From Synergistaceae bacterium UBA6101 (lineage in GTDB: Bacteria; Synergistota; Synergistia; Synergistales; Synergistaceae): DNA of 61,615 nt. Each line of letters opens with the position of its first letter. Positions within the stretch are counted from its first letter, which is position 1. Position numbers and translations under genes: made by a program. This document shows positions 17,522 through 26,380 of the stretch, piece after piece. The notes under the pieces were generated by a model, which saw only the letters and a list, made by a program, of their open reading frames with translations, had not been told where the DNA came from and searched no databases. The stretch is from NCBI GenBank assembly GCA_002428495.1, contig DIWR01000002.1, positions 1 through 61,615 on the forward strand. Reading direction: 5' to 3'.

Positions 17522-20500
17522 TTAGATGATTTTTCCCTTTATCATTTCAGCCAATATAGTTATTCCCTTGTATCCTCCGGGACCGACAAATCCATCCAGC
17601 TTCCGCATCCACGGCAGTTTAAGCTGAAACTCAGTCCATCCCCCGTCAGGGTCCCCCTGGATCACTGTTTCCTGGCTGCTGCAGATGATTTTCGTTATTT
17701 GAAGCTCATGGGCAGCTGACCTCACACAGGTCAGATCCAGTAAAAACTCAAGTGAGGGAGGCAGTTTTCCGTAACGGTCAATTGTTTCTTCCTTTAAACT
17801 TATCGCCTCAGCCGGAGAATCTGTCTTTAGCATTCTCCTGTAAAGAGTAACTCTCAAATTTTCCTGAGGGAGGTAATCGCCCGGTATCGCTGCAGGAAAG
17901 GCTATCTCGACCTCAGCCTGTTTTCTTTTTTCTCCCTTTATATTAGCTATCTCTTCGGCCAGCATATCGCAGTATTTCTGGTATCCGACCCTTGTTGAGT
18001 TGCCGTGCTGGGCGATCCCTATCAGGTCTCCTCCGCCTCTTATCTGAAGATCTCTATGTGCAAGCTGATAACCTGCGCCCAGCTCATCCAGTTCTGCTAT
18101 CGCCTCAAGGCGTTCGCTTGCTTCAACGGAAAGATGAACATCAGGAGGGTAGAATAAGAACGCATACGCCTGTTCCTCCCTGCGGCCGACACGCCCTCTG
18201 AGCTGGTACATCTGGGCAAGCCCAAGCTCCTGCGCATCGTCTACTATCAGTGTGTTTGCCATTGGTATATCGAGCCCGCTCTCAACTATAGTCGTGCATA
18301 TAAGTATGTCTATCTCCCCAAGAGAAAATCTCATCATCGTTTTTTCAAGCTGAGCTTCAGGAGTCCGACTGTGTGCAACCGCAATATTTAGCTTCGGAAA
18401 AAGTCTTTTCAGCATAACAGTGCGTTCGTGTATGTCGTTGATCCTGTTATGTACGAAAAATACTTGCCCTCCCCTGTTTTTCTCTCTCAAAACTGCACTT
18501 TTCAAAAGTTCCTCAGACCATGGCCTGACTACAGTCAGTACAGGCAGACGTCTCTGAGGCGGAGTCCGGAGGACTGACATGTCTCTCAGTCCGCTCATGG
18601 AAAGCGAAAGGGAACGGGGAATGGGAGTCGCCGACAGCATCAGCACATCTACACCGGGAGTAATTCTCTTTAAATGCTCCTTGTGCATTACACCGAAACG
18701 GTGTTCTTCGTCAACGATGACAAGTCCCAGATCTTTGAATTCCACATCCTGACTCAGCAGTCTGTGTGTGCCTATTATTATGTCGACCTTTCCCTCTTTA
18801 AGATCTTCCAGAACCTTTTTCTGGGCCGAAAATGGTACAAATCTTGACACTACCTCTACTCTTACAGGAAGATTTCCAAATCTGGATGAAAAAGTTTCGT
18901 AGTGCTGTTGAGCCAGGAGTGTCGTTGGCGCAAGTATGGCCACTTGTTTGCCGCTGAAAGCGGCCTTACCTGCAGCTCTTATCGCCACCTCCGTTTTGCC
19001 GAAGCCAACATCACCTACAAGCAGCCGGTCCATAGGTACCGGTCTCTCCATATCAGCTTCTACATGCTGTATGGCTTTTATCTGATCGATTGTTTCAACG
19101 TAAATAAAACTATCTTCAAGCTCCTTCATCAATTCCCTGTTCGATGAGAAAGAAAAACCCTTCGTAAGCTCTCTCGCAGCATATATCTGAACAAGTTCTT
19201 TTGCAGCCTTTTCCGCCATCTCTTTTGCTTTGGCAGAGGCTTTTTTCCACTGCGTCCCCCTTAGGCTGTCAGGCGCCGGTTCCTGTCCGGGCAAAGGCGT
19301 CCATGGAGATATCTTATAAAAATGCAGTATCGGGATGAGCAGACGCCTCTCTTCTGCAAACTGGAGAATAAGGTATTCCTCTTCTCCTTCCTCAGATTCG
19401 ATGGACTGAGGGCCCAGATACCTGGACACGCCATAATCATCATGCACTACCCATTGACCGGGTACAAGACCTGCTCCCCAGTCGATCGGGGCAGTTATCT
19501 CTGTCCTGTGCCTTGAAAGTGAGACGCCTGAAAGTTCAAGGTCAGTCAGGACTGCCTTTTTTGTCTCAGGATCAATAAAGCCTTCTGAAAGAACTCCTCT
19601 TACTGTTTTGAATCCTCTTGACTCAGCCCAGGAAATATTCTGTTTAGATTCCGAATAGACTTCAATGTCACACCCCTCGCGCAAAAGCTCTTCGCAGTAG
19701 TGGTCTACATCCCTCAATTTCCCCCTGAAAAGAGGGAACTGCTTGATCGCGAGCCTTACTGAGGTATTCTTAACGTCTCTTGTCACCCTTATCCGCCTGT
19801 ACTTAGTAAAGTAACTGCAGAGATCCTCCCATTGTTTCCACGGGACCGCGTTCTGTTTGTCACGATCAAGGTTCTGCCATAACCAGACAGAATTTTCAGC
19901 TGTGGTATCCAATCCTTTGGGATCGAAGAAAACAACTCTCATTTTACCCGGAAGGAATTCCTCAAGCTCGACCTCTTTTTTTGAGATCAGGCTCTTTAGA
20001 GAACATTTATATAAAGTACGAAGGCTTTTCTGTGTTTCAGGGTCGAAAAACCTTAAACTTTCAATTTCATCATCAAAAAATTCAAGTCTTACAGGAAAAG
20101 GGTCAGAGGGGCTGAATATGTCTACAATGCTGCCTCTTGAAACAAACTGACCCGGCGACCAGACAAGCTCATTTCTTTCATAGCCCTTTCGGGCAAGCCA
20201 TCCAAGCAGCTTTTCCCTTGAGGTCTCTGTTCCCTGTTCGATCTCATAATATTCGCCGCCGACAGAAAACGGGGCAAGAAGGGATGCGGGAGTTGCAGCC
20301 ATGACACCGCCTTCATGCCTGAAGTTTTCAAGGATGCCTCCCCTTTGCACTTTTAGCGCCTCTGACCTGGATTCATCTTCCGTCAGAGGCATATCAGGAA
20401 GCATTTCAACTCTGTTAAAGACCCCCAGTATTTCACAATCAGCGGCGAAATCCCTTACCTGCCTCTGGTCAGGAAGCAAAACAAGCAATGAGTCATCCTG

Positions 20501-20629
20501 GTCTCTTACTGCCCAGCTCCTCATTGCTCCTTTTGATGTCAAATGTACTGATTTATTCCGCAGCCAGAACTCTTCATCGAGCTCAAAGAGGCTGCTTATT
20601 GGTCTGCTCTCTTTTTCTTTATCCTGCAT
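17522..20629 (-). CDS. mfd: Transcription-repair coupling factor Mfd
   Basis: Removes stalled RNA polymerase and recruits UvrA to the lesion. In order: a UvrB-like N-terminal region, a CarD-like RNAP-interaction domain (WVVHDDYGVSRYLG...EERRLLIP, about 390-450), a RecG-type translocase with LLVGDVGFGKTEVAIRAA (Walker A), DEEHRFGV, LSATPIPRSL and QLRGRVGR, and the C-terminal TRCF domain. At 1035 aa it is about 100 residues shorter than E. coli Mfd, mainly at the N-terminus. TGGAG precedes ATG 20629. It sits between pth and mazG. Confidence 0.96.
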   Translation of the reverse strand: MQDKEKESRPISSLFELDEEFWLRNKSVHLTSKGAMRSWAVRDQDDSLLVLLPDQRQVRDFAADCEILGVFNRVEMLPDMPLTEDESRSEALKVQRGGILENFRHEGGVMAATPASLLAPFSVGGEYYEIEQGTETSREKLLGWLARKGYERNELVWSPGQFVSRGSIVDIFSPSDPFPVRLEFFDDEIESLRFFDPETQKSLRTLYKCSLKSLISKKEVELEEFLPGKMRVVFFDPKGLDTTAENSVWLWQNLDRDKQNAVPWKQWEDLCSYFTKYRRIRVTRDVKNTSVRLAIKQFPLFRGKLRDVDHYCEELLREGCDIEVYSESKQNISWAESRGFKTVRGVLSEGFIDPETKKAVLTDLELSGVSLSRHRTEITAPIDWGAGLVPGQWVVHDDYGVSRYLGPQSIESEEGEEEYLILQFAEERRLLIPILHFYKISPWTPLPGQEPAPDSLRGTQWKKASAKAKEMAEKAAKELVQIYAARELTKGFSFSSNRELMKELEDSFIYVETIDQIKAIQHVEADMERPVPMDRLLVGDVGFGKTEVAIRAAGKAAFSGKQVAILAPTTLLAQQHYETFSSRFGNLPVRVEVVSRFVPFSAQKKVLEDLKEGKVDIIIGTHRLLSQDVEFKDLGLVIVDEEHRFGVMHKEHLKRITPGVDVLMLSATPIPRSLSLSMSGLRDMSVLRTPPQRRLPVLTVVRPWSEELLKSAVLREKNRGGQVFFVHNRINDIHERTVMLKRLFPKLNIAVAHSRTPEAQLEKTMMRFSLGEIDILICTTIVESGLDIPMANTLIVDDAQELGLAQMYQLRGRVGRREEQAYAFLFYPPDVHLSVEASERLEAIAELDELGAGYQLAHRDLQIRGGGDLIGIAQHGNSTRVGYQKYCDMLAEEIANIKGEKRKQAEVEIAFPAAIPGDYLPQENLRVTLYRRMLKTDSPAEAISLKEETIDRYGKLPPSLEFLLDLTCVRSAAHELQITKIICSSQETVIQGDPDGGWTEFQLKLPWMRKLDGFVGPGGYKGITILAEMIKGKII

Positions 20630-20663
20630 TGGTCAAAACTCCATAAAAAAACGCGGCCTCAGG

Positions 20664-21254
20664 TCACGCTTTTTCCTGATCATTAAGCCTGAGTCCGTTT
20701 ATAGAACTCATAGCTTTTTGGATATCATATTTCAGCCAAATATTTAAGGCTTCCCATGCAACATCCTCAAGTTTGCACCAGAGTTCTTTCTGTCCGGGAG
20801 GGATCCTTCCAAGCACCCAGTCAGCCATATTGATCGGTCCCTGCGGCTCACCGACCCCGATCCTAAGCCTTGGGACCTCCAAAGTTTTTAGGGCTCCCAA
20901 AATGGACATCATGCCTTTCTGTCCACCTGCAGAACCTTTTTCCCTTATCCTTACCCTTCCAAACGGAAGGGCGGCGTCATCATAAATCACAAGGACTTCA
21001 GAAGGCTCAACATTCTGATAGCGTACAGCTTCTGCCACAGATAAACCGCTGAGGTTCATGTAAGTGTATGGTTTGAGGAGTGAGATCCTTTCTCCGTTAT
21101 GAAGTATTGGTCCCCAAAAGGCTCCTTTGAATTTTGCCTGAGGCTCGGAAAGACCCAGTCTTGAAACAAAAGAGTCTATCATAAGCCAGCCGGCGTTATG
21201 TCTGGTCCAGGCATACTCAACGCCCGGGTTCCCGAGCCCCACTATTAATTTCAT
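20664..21254 (-). CDS. pth: Peptidyl-tRNA hydrolase
   Basis: Releases tRNA from prematurely dropped peptidyl-tRNA. The family signature is present: MKLIVGLGNPGVEYAWTRHNAGW (catalytic His in TRHNAG), LLKPYTYMNLSG and YDDAALPFGRVRIREKGSAGGQKGM. At 196 aa it is normal. It follows rplY by 24 nt, a common pairing. Confidence 0.97.
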   Translation of the reverse strand: MKLIVGLGNPGVEYAWTRHNAGWLMIDSFVSRLGLSEPQAKFKGAFWGPILHNGERISLLKPYTYMNLSGLSVAEAVRYQNVEPSEVLVIYDDAALPFGRVRIREKGSAGGQKGMMSILGALKTLEVPRLRIGVGEPQGPINMADWVLGRIPPGQKELWCKLEDVAWEALNIWLKYDIQKAMSSINGLRLNDQEKA

Positions 21255-21278
21255 AACGATGTCGGAGCTTCTCCTATA

Positions 21279-21950
21279 TTATTCCTCGTCTTCTTCTTTG
21301 CCCTTGCCTTTCGCCACTACTTCAACCTCTGCTGATTCAGCTTCAAGGAGATCTTCTTCTGTCTCAGAAACTGCTCTTGGCTGAGTAATATGAACTACCA
21401 GCGTGTCTTCAGCGGTCAGAAGATCGCAGTCATCAGGCAGGGTGAGATCCTTAATGAAGATCTCTTCTCCGATCTTGAGTTCGGCAATGTCTACAACAAT
21501 ATCCTCAGGGATGTCGCGAGGCTTGATCTCAACAGATAGTGACCTTGTGTTCTGGTTAAGAATTCCGCCTTCTTTTATCCCGGGGGCCCGTTCCTTGTTA
21601 ATTATCCTGATCGGGATCTCGACTTTTATCTTGTGTCCGCTAAGTACCTGATAAAAGTCGATGTGACGTATGTTCCGGGTAAGAAGGTGGCGCTGTACGT
21701 CCCTGATAAGGGCCATACATTCTTTGCCGTCAGGCATACCAAGCTCAATAATTGTGGTCTCTCTTGCTTCGCTGTTCGCGATAGGAGCGATAGCTCTTGC
21801 AGATACTGTTCCGGCAAGCCCCAGCTTATGCTCAGGTCCGTAAAGGATAACAGGGATAAGGTCCTTTGCGCGGATCTTCCTGCAGACTCCGGTTCCAGTC
21901 TTCTCTCTTATTGTAAATTCGATTTTTTGCTGCTGTTTTTTTGCTGCCAT
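21279..21950 (-). CDS. rplY: 50S ribosomal protein L25/Ctc
   Basis: Binds 5S rRNA in the large subunit. The long (Ctc/TL5) form has an N-terminal 5S-binding domain and a C-terminal beta domain. Seen here: an N-terminal REKTGTGVCRKIRAKDLIPVILYG, HIDFYQV, then VEIKPRDIPEDIVVDI and LPDDCDLLT, with an acidic tail. At 223 aa it matches the long form. GAGGAGG precedes ATG 21950. It lies between prs and pth, its usual place. Confidence 0.95.
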   Translation of the reverse strand: MAAKKQQQKIEFTIREKTGTGVCRKIRAKDLIPVILYGPEHKLGLAGTVSARAIAPIANSEARETTIIELGMPDGKECMALIRDVQRHLLTRNIRHIDFYQVLSGHKIKVEIPIRIINKERAPGIKEGGILNQNTRSLSVEIKPRDIPEDIVVDIAELKIGEEIFIKDLTLPDDCDLLTAEDTLVVHITQPRAVSETEEDLLEAESAEVEVVAKGKGKEEDEE

Positions 21951-22047
21951 TGAATGTTTCCTCCTCAGATAATATATGCTTGGTAATTTTTTTTTGCTCT
22001 ATGTCTTTCAACGACGGAAACCGCCGCAGAGATACCGTGGGTCGTTT

Positions 22048-23019
22048 CTAACGGAAAAGGATGCTTACTGAATGTTCCGAATGGATCCTTCTTAATGCTT
22101 CAGCAAAAAGAGGTGCGATCGGCAGAACTGTAAGCCTGTCAAACTTTTTCTCTTCCCTGAGCGGGATCGTATCTGTTATAACTACTTCTTTGATAAGAGA
22201 TGCCTTCAGTCTGTCGATCGCAGGGCCTGATAGGACGCCGTGGGTCGCGCAGGCGTAAATTTCCTTCGCGCCTCTTTCGCGGAGAGCTTCTGCAGCCTTT
22301 ACCATGGTACCGGCGGTATCAATGATGTCGTCTACCAGGATAACTGTCTTTCCCTCTATGTTTCCTATTATTTCCATCACTTCGCATACATTTGTCACTT
22401 CGTGCGAACGTCTTTTATCTACTATTGCAAGTTCTGCATTGCCGATCTGTTCAGCAAATTTTCTTGCCCTGACAACTCCCCCGATATCAGGTGATACAAC
22501 TGTGACCAGCTCCTGATCTATCTCTTTCTTGAGTGCCCTGTGGAAGTAGGAGGCAAGAAGCGGAACTCCTGTAAGGTGGTCAACGGGGATATCAAAGAAT
22601 CCCTGTATCTGGCCTGCGTGAAGATCCGCAGAAATGACCCTGTCTGCTCCTGCCTTTTCAAGAAGGTTTGCTATCAATTTCGATGTGATAGGTTCCCTCG
22701 GGCGTGTCTTTCTGTCTTGTCTGGCGTAGCCGAAATAGGGCATGACAAGGTTTACACGATATACGGATGCTCTTCTTAAAGCGTCTACTATGATAAGAAG
22801 CTCCATCAGATGCTCATTGGCAGGTTCGCAAGTAGGCTGCACAACATATACGTCGGCTCCCCTGACACTTTCTTCTATCGAAACGCCTATCTCTCCGTCA
22901 GAAAATCTGAACAGTTTAGACGCTGAAAGGGGAACACCGAGATTCGTGCATATGCTTTCAGCAAACTGCTGATGAGCGCTCCCAGAAAAAATTTTGACTT
23001 CTCTTAAACCTGCAGACAT
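22048..23019 (-). CDS. prs: Ribose-phosphate pyrophosphokinase
   Basis: Makes PRPP from ribose-5-phosphate and ATP for nucleotide, His and Trp synthesis. Motifs: FSDGEIGVSIEESVRG, MPYFGYARQDRKTRPREPI (ATP site), the flexible-loop KRR, and the PRPP-binding VILVDDIIDTAGTM. At 323 aa it is typical of class I. GGGAGG lies before ATG 23019, and the gene begins one base after the glmU stop, so the two are co-expressed. Confidence 0.97.
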   Translation of the reverse strand: MSAGLREVKIFSGSAHQQFAESICTNLGVPLSASKLFRFSDGEIGVSIEESVRGADVYVVQPTCEPANEHLMELLIIVDALRRASVYRVNLVMPYFGYARQDRKTRPREPITSKLIANLLEKAGADRVISADLHAGQIQGFFDIPVDHLTGVPLLASYFHRALKKEIDQELVTVVSPDIGGVVRARKFAEQIGNAELAIVDKRRSHEVTNVCEVMEIIGNIEGKTVILVDDIIDTAGTMVKAAEALRERGAKEIYACATHGVLSGPAIDRLKASLIKEVVITDTIPLREEKKFDRLTVLPIAPLFAEALRRIHSEHSVSILFR

Positions 23020-23020
23020 G

Positions 23021-24418
23021 TCAATTTCCTCCCTTACGGATCTTTCTGCGGGAACTCCAGCCCTCTATATTTTGCTGTCTTGCCCTTGCCACACCAAGAG
23101 CGCCTTCAGGAATATCCTGTGTTATCACAGAACCTGCCGCGGTAACAACATTATTTCCTATAGTGACCGGCGCTACAAACATTGTATCACTGCCGACAAA
23201 ACAATTGTTGCCAATTTTTGTAAAATTCTTTTTTTCTCCGTCATAATTACATGTTATCGTACCTGCTCCAATATTTGTATGTTCACCAATATCAGCATCA
23301 CCTACATATGACAGATGAGGGACCTTTGCCCCCTTCCTCACAATGCTCTTTTTGATCTCGACGAATCTTCCGACGTGAACATTCTGATGAAGTTCTGCTC
23401 CGTCGCGGATAAATACGAAGGGACCTATTATCGAATTTTCACCGATCCTGCTCTTTTTGATCCTAACTGATCCTATTATCTCAACATTGTCCTCAAGCAC
23501 AGAGTCCTGGAGGACGGTAAAACTTCCTATCCTGCACGCGCTTCCTATCGATGTTTCTCCCCATATCTGGACGTTGGGCTGGATCTCAGTGTCCTCTCCA
23601 AGGCTGACCCTGGGACCGATCCAGATAGAAACCGGATCATTGCACCTTACGCCCATTCCCATCCACTTATCGAGTATCCTTTTCTTCATGGCTGCAGCGG
23701 CATCAGCCAGCTGGTTAGGGTCATTTATCCCAAGAAATTCCGCAGGATCAGAGGCTTTAACAGCATCTGCCCGTCCGCCGCTTTTTTCTATAAGAGCTAC
23801 AGCATCCGGAAGATAATATTCTTTCTGGCTGTTCATGCACTTAAGATCGTCTATGACAGCTGACAGCGCGTCTGTATTGAATACATACATCCCGCTGTTC
23901 ACTTCACGGCATTTCCGTTCGTCAGGCGTCGCATCCTTGTGCTCTACTATCCTTACTGACATGCCGTCTCTTATCACCCTGCCGTAACCTGTGGGATCAG
24001 TGAGGTCGAAGCTAAGAAAGCTGCAGCTGTTATTTTTATCTATGTGCGTATCAATAAATTTCTTAAGGGTCGCAGCCCTGATCAGAGGAGTGTCTCCGGG
24101 CAGAATGACTACGTTTTCAAAATCCTTCCACCATTCCTGGGCAAGCTTTGCTGCATGTCCTGTTCCAAGCTGTTCTCTCTGCCAAAGAACATTTATTTCA
24201 GGAAACTCATTCTTTGTCCATTCCTCGACTGTTTCACCCGAAAAACCAACCATTACAGATATATCTTTGAAACCTGCGGACACTAACTCGGAAAGGGGGT
24301 AGTAAAGAAGCGGTTCTTCCATTATTTTGTGAAGGACTTTGGGCGTCTTACTGCGCATACGTGTACCTTTGCCTGCCGCCAATATCAATACACAGAATCG
24401 TTTCTGTTCATGCTGCAT
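23021..24418 (-). CDS. glmU: Bifunctional GlmU (GlcN-1-P acetyltransferase / GlcNAc-1-P uridyltransferase)
   Basis: Makes UDP-GlcNAc for peptidoglycan and envelope polysaccharides. The N-terminal pyrophosphorylase has LILAAGKGTRMRSKTPKVLH, and the C-terminal half is a left-handed beta-helix acetyltransferase with hexapeptide repeats such as IGAGTITCNYDGEKK. Nine extra in-frame codons exist upstream (to 24445), but AAAGGAG lies 9 nt before the ATG at 24418, so that start is chosen (465 aa). With glmM at 27.3-28.6 kb it supplies the last steps to UDP-GlcNAc. It lies downstream of tRNA-Gln on the same strand. Confidence 0.96.
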   Translation of the reverse strand: MQHEQKRFCVLILAAGKGTRMRSKTPKVLHKIMEEPLLYYPLSELVSAGFKDISVMVGFSGETVEEWTKNEFPEINVLWQREQLGTGHAAKLAQEWWKDFENVVILPGDTPLIRAATLKKFIDTHIDKNNSCSFLSFDLTDPTGYGRVIRDGMSVRIVEHKDATPDERKCREVNSGMYVFNTDALSAVIDDLKCMNSQKEYYLPDAVALIEKSGGRADAVKASDPAEFLGINDPNQLADAAAAMKKRILDKWMGMGVRCNDPVSIWIGPRVSLGEDTEIQPNVQIWGETSIGSACRIGSFTVLQDSVLEDNVEIIGSVRIKKSRIGENSIIGPFVFIRDGAELHQNVHVGRFVEIKKSIVRKGAKVPHLSYVGDADIGEHTNIGAGTITCNYDGEKKNFTKIGNNCFVGSDTMFVAPVTIGNNVVTAAGSVITQDIPEGALGVARARQQNIEGWSSRRKIRKGGN

Positions 24419-24514
24419 GACTCCGGCTCCTTTCATCAAAAACATAAATTTTTATATAAAACACAGTAAAACATTGAGAAGGCATTGTCATTGCCTACCC
24501 GGTCAAAAAAATGC

Positions 24515-24588
24515 TGGCTGGGGTGGATGGATTCGAACCATCGGTGGCGGATCCAAAGTCCGCTGCCTTTCCTCTTGGCTACACCCCA
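24515..24588 (-). tRNA. tRNA-Gln (anticodon TTG)
   Basis: The reverse complement folds as a 74-nt tRNA with encoded CCA: acceptor TGGGGTG, anticodon stem CGGA with loop CTTTGGA (anticodon TTG), T-arm GGTTCGAATCC and 3' GCCA. It sits about 100 nt upstream of glmU, likely on the same transcript. The glutaminyl-tRNA synthetase gene is at 51.9-53.6 kb in this window. Confidence 0.96.
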
Positions 24589-24603
24589 TTACGTGCAACG
24601 GAC

Positions 24604-24633
24604 ATTATAGCCTGTATATAGAAAATTAGGCAA
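24604..24633 (-). promoter_or_regulatory. Promoter of tRNA-Gln / glmU
   Basis: On the minus strand, -35 TTGCCT (24628-24633) and a perfect -10 TATAAT (24604-24609) are separated by 18 bp, about 15 nt upstream of the tRNA 5' end. It probably also drives glmU and the genes beyond. Confidence 0.65.
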
Positions 24634-24686
24634 GTAGAAGGGACTCTATATTATGCTCATTATATTTCAGCATTTTCCGCTTAATA

Positions 24687-24715
24687 TATACAATTATTTC
24701 TATATGATTTATAAT
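24687..24715 (+). promoter_or_regulatory. Possible promoter of the Fur-family gene
   Basis: TATAAT (24710-24715) with a weak -35 TATACA (24687-24692), spacer 17, in AT-rich DNA. It lies 43 nt before the regulator's start and is divergent from the tRNA-Gln promoter. I do not see a clear Fur or PerR operator dyad. Confidence 0.35.
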
Positions 24716-24757
24716 GACTTTTAAGTCGGATTCTATTTAAACCGGGGGTATGGATGT

Positions 24758-25186
24758 ATGTGGACAATAAGTGAAGGCATAAACATTTTAAGAGGGCGAG
24801 GGGCAAAAATTACCGCTCAGAGGATCGCGATATTGAAGCAGCTTGAAGGCAGGACAGATCATCCGTCAGCTGACATTCTCTACAAAGAACTCGCTGTCGA
24901 TTACCCGACGATGTCTGTTGCCACTGTTTACAGCACAGCTCAGCTTCTTGCGGATGCGGGGCTCATAAAGATACTCAGCATAGACGATAAAAGAGTATAT
25001 TTTGATCCGACAACTTCCACTCACGGTCACTTCCTTTGCAGAAACTGCGGAAAGCTTGTTGACCTCAAAATTGATGAAGCGGGATTCTTCAAGTCAGCCA
25101 GCACTGCTCAGAACAGCATTGCTCAGATAGACAGCGCAGAAGTATTTCTCTACGGTCTTTGCACAGATTGCTTCAGCCAAAAATAA
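24758..25186 (+). CDS. Fur/PerR-family metal-dependent transcriptional regulator
   Basis: A winged-helix repressor of about 142 aa. The DNA-binding half has RGRGAKITAQRIAILKQLEG and a recognition helix near SVATVYSTAQLLADAGLI. The dimerisation half has HGHFLCRNCGKLVDL and a C-terminal CTDC, giving two CxxC pairs for a structural zinc. The HPSADILYKEL stretch and small size resemble PerR more than Fur, but the regulatory metal cannot be settled from sequence. GGGGG lies 9 nt before the ATG. It overlaps the next gene by 28 nt. Confidence 0.85.
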   Translation: MWTISEGINILRGRGAKITAQRIAILKQLEGRTDHPSADILYKELAVDYPTMSVATVYSTAQLLADAGLIKILSIDDKRVYFDPTTSTHGHFLCRNCGKLVDLKIDEAGFFKSASTAQNSIAQIDSAEVFLYGLCTDCFSQK

Positions 25187-26319
25187 CAGGTCCGTTTATC
25201 CTTAATAAGAAGTTCTCATTTCTGCAGCATATCGTATCGAAAACTACAAACACTCTTCTTTTTGTAACGATAATTTTGCTGTCTGCAGCTGTAGTTTGCT
25301 CTCCTGCTCGCGCAGGCACTGCACCTTCCATCCTTTACAAGATAAGTATTCCCATGGAACCAGGCAAAGATGTGACCGTAAGTTCATTCAACGGTACAGC
25401 TGCTGTTATCGGTCAGGTGACAGCTTTGCCTCAGACGACCAGATGGCCCAGCTACAGTGCCAGTGCATGGGGCACTCCGGGAGAAGTATGTGCATCCGCT
25501 GTCAACGCTGTGCATATGCTCGTTTCTGTCGAAAAGGAAAAAGGAAGGACACTAAGCATCATCCCCCGCGAGACTATTGCCCCTGCCGCGGGTCCCGGAG
25601 CATCCGTGGTAATATCCTCGAAGGCAGGAACCGGAATTTTTGGTGCCTGGGCTCCTCCTGTAGGGTCAAAGATCTCGGTTATAAAAAAAGGCTCAGATAA
25701 GCCATCCCCATTATCTGTCAATAATCTCCCCCAAAAGGGTGACACTCTTATCATCACTGTTCAAACAATGGATCATGGATACATGGCTGAGATCGAAAAC
25801 AGACCTGGCGGAAGGGTCACAGAATGGAGCAAAGACGGATATCGCATCATAGGCCGTGTGATCAGGCCTCTTGCCGGAACAGGGCGTTTTGAAGGCACTT
25901 TGTTCCAAAAGACCGGCTCGCTTAGGGCAAATCACTGCGGTGTGATCGATTTCAGTTCCTCGCAAATAGGCAAGATCGGAGGATTCCAGATAATTCCCTG
26001 GGACCACGCGCTATTGTCAAAAGAAATGCAGGGTTCGTGGGACATGACCCAGTGGATGATAATCGGTCCAAGTGACGGAAGGTCTATGATGGGAGGTACA
26101 TCCCCTCTTTTCAAAGGTGTTCTTGTCTCCGGTCCGTCAGAAGGGGAGCTTCTGTGGGACATATGGTCGACCTATGGAAGAAGATCTCTCATCCTGGCAA
26201 GAAAAAACGGAGGCCCTTGGGAAAAACTTCCTGAAGTCACCGGAAGAAATGATTACGCGCTTAAAGATGTGACACACCTTAAGATATATTTCCCGTTCAC
26301 AGATGAACCGGCTCTTTAA
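25159..26319 (+). CDS. Exported protein of unknown function
   Basis: I do not recognise this 386-aa protein. A hydrophobic segment at about residues 30-47 (TLLFVTIILLSAAVVCS) followed by PARAG looks like a Sec signal peptide with an AxA cleavage site, so the product is probably periplasmic or extracellular. The remainder is Gly/Ser/Pro-rich and beta-like with no membrane segments. Only one cysteine pair is apparent (CASAV, NHCGV). The first codon is TTG inside the regulator gene. No clean ribosome-binding site marks a later start, so the N-terminus is uncertain. Coupling to the PerR-like gene suggests shared regulation, which is inference. Confidence 0.7.
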   Translation: MHRLLQPKITGPFILNKKFSFLQHIVSKTTNTLLFVTIILLSAAVVCSPARAGTAPSILYKISIPMEPGKDVTVSSFNGTAAVIGQVTALPQTTRWPSYSASAWGTPGEVCASAVNAVHMLVSVEKEKGRTLSIIPRETIAPAAGPGASVVISSKAGTGIFGAWAPPVGSKISVIKKGSDKPSPLSVNNLPQKGDTLIITVQTMDHGYMAEIENRPGGRVTEWSKDGYRIIGRVIRPLAGTGRFEGTLFQKTGSLRANHCGVIDFSSSQIGKIGGFQIIPWDHALLSKEMQGSWDMTQWMIIGPSDGRSMMGGTSPLFKGVLVSGPSEGELLWDIWSTYGRRSLILARKNGGPWEKLPEVTGRNDYALKDVTHLKIYFPFTDEPAL

Positions 26320-26349
26320 AGAATTCCAAAACGATTGGGCAGTAAAAAT

Positions 26350-26380
26350 AGAAGCAGGGCAATCTCCCTGCTTCTTTATA
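26350..26380. terminator. Bidirectional terminator between convergent genes
   Basis: A perfect 10-bp stem AGAAGCAGGG (26350-26359) / CCCTGCTTCT (26366-26375) with a 6-nt loop. Plus-strand transcripts see TTTAT after it; minus-strand transcripts see ATTTTTAC. It can end both the exported-protein transcript and the galU transcript, whose stop codon abuts the stem. Confidence 0.85.
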
